From positions 2,890,001-2,954,000 of the forward strand of contig CP087974.1 in NCBI GenBank assembly GCA_024426085.1: a stretch of 64,000 nucleotides of DNA, written 5' to 3'. Of this stretch, positions 59,410 through 64,000 are shown piece by piece. Source of the stretch: Rhizobium sp. RCAM05350 (GTDB lineage: Bacteria > Pseudomonadota > Alphaproteobacteria > Rhizobiales > Rhizobiaceae). Made by a program: the position numbers and the translations under genes. The notes beneath the pieces were generated by a model that was not told the origin of the DNA, ran no database searches, and worked only from the letters and a program-made list of their open reading frames with translations. Position 1 is the stretch's first letter; the number at the start of each line of letters is the position of its first letter.

Positions 59410-60108
59410 ATGAGCATTCCGATGAAACGCAGCGCCATGAATCGAATCATGCGCGAGAGCGAAGCGTTCATGCGCCTCGTTCGGCTTCATCCTGCCGCCG
59501 TTTTCGCGCTGGTCGCCGGACGAGATGCGGGGCGCAAGGGCGAGATCGACGGGATTACCGGCGCATCGCTCGGCTGGGACATTACCGATTTCGGGCTTGG
59601 TGATTTCGAACGGACGGGACTGTTCCTGTTCACCGTCCGCAACGGCCGCTTTGCCGATCTCCAGCGCGGACGGGACATGCTCTATGCCGAAAAGGCGATG
59701 GTCGCCCGCAAGGATCAGGTGACGCCGATGCATCGGCATCTGCTCAAGGCCGAGGACATCATCAATCGCTGCGGCGGTACGCTGGTGATCGAGCTGTTCG
59801 GCGATACCGATGGGCAATGTGACCGCGGCAAGGGCACCCGCGTGGCGACCGACGGCATCTGGCGCGATCTTGCGCCCGGCCACAGACTGAAGCTTGCGCC
59901 CGGAGAAAGCGTGACGCTGATGCCGGGCGACTGGCACGCCTTCTGGGGCGGGGGCGCTGATGTCTTCGTCGCCGAGGTCTCGACCGTCAACGACGACAAT
60001 ACCGATAATATTTTCGAGGATCCGGCGGTGACGCGGTTTTCCGGCATCGAGGAGGACGAGGCGCCGCTGCATCTGCTGGTGCCGGATTATGCGGCGTGGT
60101 TGCGGTAG
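59410..60108 (+). CDS. D-lyxose isomerase family protein
   Basis: Intact 232-residue cupin enzyme (PF07385). The metal-binding cupin motif is TPMHRHLLKAEDIINRCGGT, with the second site in PGDWHAFWGGG; YAEKAMVARKDQVTP and LTLMPG-like SVTLMPGDW are family phrases. Members interconvert D-lyxose and D-xylulose, or D-mannose and D-fructose. It follows the SDR gene by 10 bases as the last gene of the operon. The full pathway is not obvious; it may process a pentose or hexose freed along with uronates. Confidence 0.87.
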   Translation: MSIPMKRSAMNRIMRESEAFMRLVRLHPAAVFALVAGRDAGRKGEIDGITGASLGWDITDFGLGDFERTGLFLFTVRNGRFADLQRGRDMLYAEKAMVARKDQVTPMHRHLLKAEDIINRCGGTLVIELFGDTDGQCDRGKGTRVATDGIWRDLAPGHRLKLAPGESVTLMPGDWHAFWGGGADVFVAEVSTVNDDNTDNIFEDPAVTRFSGIEEDEAPLHLLVPDYAAWLR

Positions 60109-60177
60109 GCAGTTGGGCCGGTTCCTGTGGGGTGTTTGTTGGGCATGTTTGTTTTGTGCGAAGTGCCCAAGTTCCCC

Positions 60178-60312
60178 GTCATCCCGGACTTGTTCCGGGA
60201 TCCACGTGCCGCGTCTGCGGCGCAGGGGATTCTTTTCTTTTGGGGTTGGCCAGTTTTCTCACCGCGCGGACGCGGTGGCTGGACCCCCGCCACAAGGGCG
60301 AGGAAGACGGAG
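60178..60312. repeat. Interspersed palindromic repeat of rhizobial type
   Basis: CGTCATCCCGGACTTGTTCC opens the element; TCCCGGA (60182-60188) and TCCGGGA (60194-60200) form a hairpin, and GTGGC...GCCAC plus AAGGGCGAGGAAGACGG close it. This architecture of GC-rich hairpins ending in a CGTCATCC/GGA-GACGG-like inverted border is common between genes in Rhizobium and relatives. Only one copy is visible in the window, so repetition is inferred from experience, not shown here. Confidence 0.6.
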
Positions 60313-60435
60313 GGTGGGGGAAGCGCTGAGTCAACAACAGGCCTCTCATTGATCCTTCGCCAAAATATCAAAGAACACACAATAGCGTCCGCGCCTAAGA
60401 AAACCGGCGCGGTTGATCTCGTCTGTCGGAGGGCG

Positions 60436-60488
60436 CACGCAAATGCGGGACCTCAGGGGTATTCAATAAATGGCTCCGCATTTGCGTG
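60436..60488. repeat. Perfect 13-bp inverted repeat, candidate structured RNA or cruciform
   Basis: CACGCAAATGCGG (60436-60448) and CCGCATTTGCGTG (60476-60488) are exact reverse complements separated by 27 bases. Another small GC stem follows near 60505-60520. No T run follows directly, and no gene ends nearby, so it is not an ordinary terminator. Confidence 0.5.
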
Positions 60489-60970
60489 GCCTTCGGCGTT
60501 TTCGGGGCTTCCGGCCCCTTGAAATGCATGCACTGTCTCGCTGCACAGGAGAAACCTGCTTGCATGGTTGACCCAAACCGGGCTTGGACCCGGGGGAGAC
60601 ATCTGAGGAGGTCTCGTTTGCGAACCACCCGGCATGCATCACCCTGACCTTGACCGCACGTTACGGCTTCAGCACAAGGCGCCGGCTCCCACCTGCCCGC
60701 GACCGTCTCGCGAAACACTCCGGCGGTGGAAACAGGATCATCATACGCCATGGTTTCAGAGCGGGGATGAACGGGGATGATTTTTTGGGATGGGTGCTGA
60801 TTGTGAGTGGGCACATATCAGCCTGAAAAGCACATTCGCATCAACAGAATCTGAAGCCATGCGCCGTGGATAGTGGTGGCGATGTATACCGGAACGGCAC
60901 AGAAACACGCGGCAGTTGGGATGTGAAGCAAGTTTTACATGATGGCCATGGCTCTCTGCGCCCAAGGATT

Positions 60971-61622
60971 TTATCGCGCTGAATCTCCCGCTGCAAAGTG
61001 GGCCATCTGGTCTGCATGTGCCTTTTTAAAGGATGGGCGGACCGTGGCGCGGGCGACATAGTCGCGACAGGCGGGATATTTCACCAGCCCATCGAACCGA
61101 TCGACGAGGCGCAGCACATCCGCCATCAGGATGTCGGCCACGGAAAAGCTTCCGGCCAGCCATTCGCGTCCCGCCAGCACTGGCTCCAGGTGCGTAAGCC
61201 GGTGTTGGTGGAGGAAGCCGTCAAAGAGCTTCCATCCGGGCGTGTCGCCGGTGTTGCCGGAAAAGATAAACAGGGACCATGGCAGACTCGCTGCCTCGAC
61301 AGAATTCAGGGCCACGAACAACCATTCCTTAGCCTGACTTCTACCATGCGGATCGGCAGGCATCAGCGCGTCACTACGCTCTCCGAGGTGAAGCAGGATC
61401 GCGCCGCTCTCGAAGATCGAGATGTCTCCATCGGTCAGCCATGGCACCTGACCGAACGGTTGGTGGGCGAAATGTTCGGCAGTCCGATCGCCAAATGGAA
61501 TGCTTTCGACCCGATAGGGCAACCCGGCCTCTTCCAGCGCCCAGCGCACCCTTATGTCGCGCACGTAGCCGCGCGGCATTTCGGGGAACCCAGTCGAAGG
61601 TGGTGAGGATCAATTCGCTCAT
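60971..61622 (-). CDS. Glutathione S-transferase-like protein (one frame break)
   Basis: About 216 residues. N-terminal thioredoxin-like domain MSELILTTFDWVPEMPRGYV, then RVRWALEEAGLPYRVESIPF, PFGQVPWLTDGDISIFESGA (the cis-Pro and ES glutathione contacts), and a helical C-terminal domain with LAGREWLAGSFSVADILMAD. The extra C near 61587 (GTTCCCCGAAATG) hides the true N-terminus. Its start overlaps the SRPBCC stop (ATGA), so the three genes from 62394 form one operon. Substrate unknown; detoxification likely. Confidence 0.85.
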
Positions 61623-62059
61623 TTGGCATCTCCAAGAAAAACTGGCAGCTTATCGAGGAGGCCGCTCCAACCTGCCTCGTGACTTTTGCGCGCTTCTTCA
61701 TCGGGAAGCTGTTCGTGGATCAGCGTCAGTTCGGTGCCGCCATCAAACGGCTCAAGCAGAAACGTGACCAGCGACTCCCGTTCTGGCATTCCTGGCCATT
61801 CCCAAGTGAAAACAAGCTTTTTGTCAGGAACAACGTCCTTATAGACCCCGGTGGGATTGTGCTCATCGCCGTTCAGCAACCGGAATACAACGCTAAAGCG
61901 GCCTCCCGGTCGCACGTCTGCGTCAGCGCTCATTGTCGGCCCCGCATCCGGACCCCACCACTGCATCATGAGTTCGGGCTGCGTGATTGCCGCGTAAACC
62001 CTGGCGGGCGAGGCTTTAATTCTGCGTACAATGGTTACACTTGGAAGATGTTTGGTCAT
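61619..62059 (-). CDS. SRPBCC/AHSA1-domain protein
   Basis: Intact 146-residue protein of the Bet v1-like AHSA1 family: VRRIKASPARVYAAITQPEL, MMQWWGPDAGPTMSADADVR, PGGRFSVVFRLLNGDEHNPT, YKDVVPDKKLVFTWEWPG and a C-terminal GWSGLLDKLPVFL. Such small hydrophobic-cavity proteins are commonly encoded with an ArsR-type regulator, as here. Start ATG 62059 overlaps the regulator stop. Function not known in detail. Confidence 0.88.
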   Translation of the reverse strand: MTKHLPSVTIVRRIKASPARVYAAITQPELMMQWWGPDAGPTMSADADVRPGGRFSVVFRLLNGDEHNPTGVYKDVVPDKKLVFTWEWPGMPERESLVTFLLEPFDGGTELTLIHEQLPDEEARKSHEAGWSGLLDKLPVFLGDAK

Positions 62060-62394
62060 TGATCGCCTTCCTCTTCCACGAGCGCAGCAAGTCGATCGAT
62101 GCTCACCGTCCACAGGCTTTCATATCGATTGAGCCATTCCATTGCGGCTTGCATCGGCTCGACGGAAAGGTTCACTGAGACCGTGCGACCGGTTTTCACC
62201 CGTATGATCAACCCTGCCTCAGCCAAAACGTCCAGATGCTTCATCATTCCAGGAAGCTTTTGTGAAAACGGCCTGGCTAGCTCGCTTATCGAAAGCCCGG
62301 GTTCATCCTTCAGCCGCAGCAGAATGGCTCGACGAGTGGGGTCGGCGAGCGCTGAAAATGTGCGGTCCATCTGTGATGCTTTATAGTTCACCAT
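62056..62394 (-). CDS. ArsR-family regulator
   Basis: Intact 112-residue winged-helix protein MVNYKASQMDRTFSALADPT, then RRAILLRLKDEPGLSISELA, with recognition helix FSQKLPGMMKHLDVLAEAGL. No metal-binding cysteines are seen (no ELCVC motif), so it belongs to the SRPBCC-linked type and not the arsenic sensors. The ATG sits inside a 24-base perfect dyad (62383-62406), its probable operator. ATG 62370 (MDRTFSALAD) is an alternative start. Confidence 0.9.
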   Translation of the reverse strand: MVNYKASQMDRTFSALADPTRRAILLRLKDEPGLSISELARPFSQKLPGMMKHLDVLAEAGLIIRVKTGRTVSVNLSVEPMQAAMEWLNRYESLWTVSIDRLAALVEEEGDQ

Positions 62395-62406
62395 GTAGTG
62401 AACTAT
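62383..62406. promoter_or_regulatory. Operator palindrome spanning the ArsR start codon
   Basis: ATAGTTCAC-CATGTA-GTGAACTAT: two exact 9-bp arms around a 6-base centre that contains the CAT of the start codon at 62394. A regulator bound here would block its own transcription, giving tight autoregulation. Confidence 0.78.
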
Positions 62407-62600
62407 TGCTGACTGCGCGGGGTAGAGTCAACTGGTCTGAAGGCTTTCGCCCAGCGCCCTCAGGTCTTCAATGGGGGGGAAGTGACCATTCGAAAGAGGA
62501 GCCGAGGTCAATTCCTGATGGTTTGATTGGACAAAACGCGTCGGCTTGTCACTCCGCATCGTTCTTTGGTCCCGTTATCTTGATTGCGACCCTGAAGTGA

Positions 62601-62624
62601 AGAGGGGCAGTTCACTGCCCCTCT
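62601..62624. terminator. Intrinsic terminator
   Basis: AGAGGGGCAG-TTCA-CTGCCCCTCT, a perfect 10-bp stem with a 4-base loop, between the ArsR promoter region and the hydratase gene that ends at 62652 on the minus strand. Confidence 0.8.
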
Positions 62625-62651
62625 GAAAGCTTGTCGTCAGATAAAACCGCC

Positions 62652-63398
62652 TTAAACCTGCGCGTCGATGCAGCCGTTACCGTCAGCGTCGTAAACCCGC
62701 TGATGGCGATGGCGGCGCGGGGCGGTGTCGGGATGGCGCCGCAGAGGCTGCCGGTGGTGATGATGCGGCCCTTGGCGACGGGTTCGGTCAGGGCGTTGGC
62801 GAACAGCAGGGAAGGCGGCGACGGGATCGTCGTTGGGGTGTTTGCCGGGGCCGGTAAAGACGGCGTCGCCGTTGATTGTGATGGTCAGCGGGTAGGTCTG
62901 GCCGGGTTCTATCACTTTCGCCGGGAGTTCTTCGCCCAATACGTAGCCGGCATTGCCGAGCCGGTCGGCAAGAAAAAGCAAGGCGGGCGAGCGGCTGCCG
63001 TCGTCCAGACGGTGGCCGAGAAATTCGACGCCGGAATAGATGGCAGCGACATGGGGAAGCAACGTTTCGCGGGTGTAGGGCATGCTGCCGGGGGCGGCGA
63101 GATCCTTGCCGAGCACGAAGCAGATTTCCACTTCCAGCGCATCGACGGCGGGGCGATCGAAGCCGGCGGTGCCGGATCTGCTGGCATGGGTGATATGCGC
63201 CATCGGCGCCGAGACCGAGCTGCCGTCCGGGCGGATCGCCACCTTATAGCCAGCTGTCAGCCAGCCATTCAAGGCCAGCGTCTCGCGCTGTACCATGAAG
63301 GCTTCCGCCGGCGTGGCGGGCTCGGTGAGCGATGCGGAATTCAATCGGATACCCTGGTTGTCGGCGTCTGATAGCTGGCGGGCGAGAGTGGCGGGCAT
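62652..63398 (-). CDS. 2-keto-4-pentenoate hydratase / fumarylacetoacetase-like family protein (frame break)
   Basis: About 248 residues starting MPATLARQLSDADNQGIRLN. MhpD/HpcG-type blocks: GWLTAGYKVAIRPDGSSVSA, FDRPAVDALEVEICFVLGKD, VAAIYSGVEFLGHRLDDGSR, LGEELPAKVIEPGQTYPLTI and, in the second frame after 62805, LFANALTEPVAKGRIITTGS. Members hydrate or cleave 2-keto acids in aromatic or sugar-acid breakdown. The real C-terminus is uncertain: the first frame stops at 62652, before the terminator, whereas the second runs into the terminator stem (stop at 62612). I use 62652 and assume a second compensating error. Confidence 0.72.
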   Translation of the reverse strand: MPATLARQLSDADNQGIRLNSASLTEPATPAEAFMVQRETLALNGWLTAGYKVAIRPDGSSVSAPMAHITHASRSGTAGFDRPAVDALEVEICFVLGKDLAAPGSMPYTRETLLPHVAAIYSGVEFLGHRLDDGSRSPALLFLADRLGNAGYVLGEELPAKVIEPGQTYPLTITINGDAVFTGPGKHPNDDPVAAFPAVRQRPDRTRRQGPHHHHRQPLRRHPDTAPRRHRHQRVYDADGNGCIDAQV

Positions 63399-63460
63399 TT
63401 TTTGTCTCCTGCAGGTATCGGCGATGCGTCGTTCCTTTCGACCATACCCGGCGCAAAGGA

Positions 63461-63488
63461 AAACCCCGGAATTGTTGTTCCGGGGTTT
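63461..63488 (-). terminator. Intrinsic terminator after the GH4 gene
   Basis: AAACCCCGGAA-TTGTTG-TTCCGGGGTTT, an 11-bp stem 26 bases past the stop of the glycosidase gene; on the minus strand it is followed by a TTTTCCTTT tail. Confidence 0.85.
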
Positions 63489-63513
63489 CCTTGCCACGCA
63501 ACGGGGAGGGACG

Positions 63514-64000
63514 TTACGCGGCTTGGACCTTCTTCGAAACACGCGCCCATTCCGGGATCCAGGTTCCGTGGGCAGCCAGCAGGTCGTCGGTGAGCGACCG
63601 GATCTGGTCGAGGTCGAGTTCGGCGGCCGTGTGCGGATCCATCATCGCGGCGTGGTAGAGATGCTCACGATTTTCCGTCATCATCGCCGCGACCGTCAAT
63701 TCCTGCACGTTGATATTGGTGCGGATCAGCGCCGTCAGCTGTGGCGGCAGGTCGCCGATGAAGGTCGGCTGGATGCCGTTTTCGTCGACGAGGCAGGGCA
63801 CTTCCGCGGCGCAATTGTTCGGCAGCGAGGTGATGCAGCCATTGTTGCGCAGGTTGCCATAGATCACCGAAGGTTCGCCGGTCCAGACCGAGTTCATGAT
63901 CGAGGAAGCATATTCCTTCGACTGTGCGACCTCGATCTTGTCAGCCGAGCGGAAGGCGGCAGCCTGGCCCTTCCACTTCTCGACCTGCTCGATGCAGCGC
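63514..64000 (-). CDS. Glycoside hydrolase family 4 (alpha-galactosidase type), C-terminal part
   Basis: The last 161 residues or so of a GH4 enzyme; the rest lies beyond base 64000. The frame is open to the window edge. Blocks typical of the GH4 C-terminal domain: NNCAAEVPCLVDENGIQPTF, IGDLPPQLTALIRTNINVQE, LTVAAMMTENREHLYHAAMM and DPHTAAELDLDQIRSLTDDL. GH4 enzymes use NAD and a divalent metal to hydrolyse alpha- or beta-glycosides in the cytoplasm. The N-terminal NAD motif and metal Cys/His are outside the window, so substrate specificity is open. Confidence 0.85.
   Translation of the reverse strand, partial: RCIEQVEKWKGQAAAFRSADKIEVAQSKEYASSIMNSVWTGEPSVIYGNLRNNGCITSLPNNCAAEVPCLVDENGIQPTFIGDLPPQLTALIRTNINVQELTVAAMMTENREHLYHAAMMDPHTAAELDLDQIRSLTDDLLAAHGTWIPEWARVSKKVQAA

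Larger units (their letters stand above)
60109..60970. other. Long intergenic region with repeat element and structured sequence
   Basis: 862 bases without a gene I can defend. Open frames on both strands exist, but none has recognisable relatives or a convincing ribosome site. It contains the palindromic repeat at 60178-60312 and the inverted repeat at 60436-60488, plus smaller stems (GGGGCTTCCGGCCCC near 60505). Confidence 0.5.

Noticed and set aside
60395..60814. 139-codon minus-strand frame, and overlapping plus-strand frames, in the large gap
   Set aside because: No recognisable relatives, no ribosome site and overlap with inverted repeats; treated as non-coding.
1..64000. Programmed ribosomal frameshifting as the cause of the frame breaks
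   Set aside because: The breaks occur in unrelated genes without shared slippery motifs or downstream structures, in both directions and up to three times per gene.
1..64000. CRISPR arrays, tRNA or rRNA genes, prophage, replication origin
   Set aside because: Looked for regularly spaced repeats, tRNA-like clover sequences, rRNA cores, phage structural genes and rep/par genes; saw none.

Overview
The window looks like part of a large catabolic replicon or chromosome region of an alphaproteobacterium of the Rhizobium/Agrobacterium type. The grounds are high G+C, many ABC, TRAP and RND transport operons, single-gene orthologues of rhizobial and Brucella proteins (4-hydroxyproline epimerase, a single-chain aconitase X, cyoABCD with a SURF1 gene) and an interspersed palindromic repeat of the kind common in this order. 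I see no rRNA, tRNA, CRISPR array, phage block or replication origin.

Layout. (1) 1-5103: an ABC sugar-type uptake operon (ATPase, permease, binding protein) with a phosphotriesterase-family enzyme and a GATase1-like protein, under an XRE-cupin regulator; matching 11-bp dyads flank both promoters. (2) 5321-15447: a second sugar operon (MalFGK-type importer, Gfo/Idh/MocA oxidoreductase, ThuA-like protein, UxuA-like dehydratase, lactonase-type beta-propeller), with a divergent AraC regulator and an NAD-dependent epimerase/dehydrogenase. (3) 15575-29277: what looks like a complete hydroxyproline catabolic region: aconitase X-type cis-3-hydroxyproline dehydratase, 4-hydroxyproline 2-epimerase, FAD D-amino-acid oxidase, polar amino-acid ABC importer, ketoglutarate-semialdehyde dehydrogenase, pyrroline-2-carboxylate reductase, DHDPS-family deaminase, two GntR regulators and a second proline-racemase-family enzyme with Ser/Thr in the catalytic positions. 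(4) 29310-34282: cyoABCD quinol oxidase plus SURF1. (5) 34589-46457: an MHS-type permease, Ohr, a DipZ-type thiol-redox protein, an exported hydrolase, an OmpR/EnvZ-type two-component system and an RND efflux pump; shared upstream sequences suggest a common regulator for several of these. (6) 46459-46720: a decayed IS3-family transposase. (7) 47211-56566: a TRAP transporter, an osmoprotectant-type ABC importer, a Cache-domain membrane protein and a bacterial pentameric ligand-gated ion channel. (8) 56563-60108: mannonate dehydratase, GntR regulator, SDR dehydrogenase and D-lyxose isomerase family protein. (9) 60109-64000: repeats, a GST-SRPBCC-ArsR operon, a hydratase-family gene and the C-terminal part of a GH4 glycosidase.

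The dominant oddity is sequence quality. About 49 single-base frame breaks interrupt otherwise well-conserved genes, roughly one every 1.3 kb, in every functional class. I read this as residual insertion/deletion error in the assembly and not as mass pseudogene formation, and I annotate each gene across its breaks. The most unusual biological content is the ligand-gated ion channel next to a Cache sensor protein and an osmoprotectant importer, followed by a set of candidate operator sequences that define several small local regulons.
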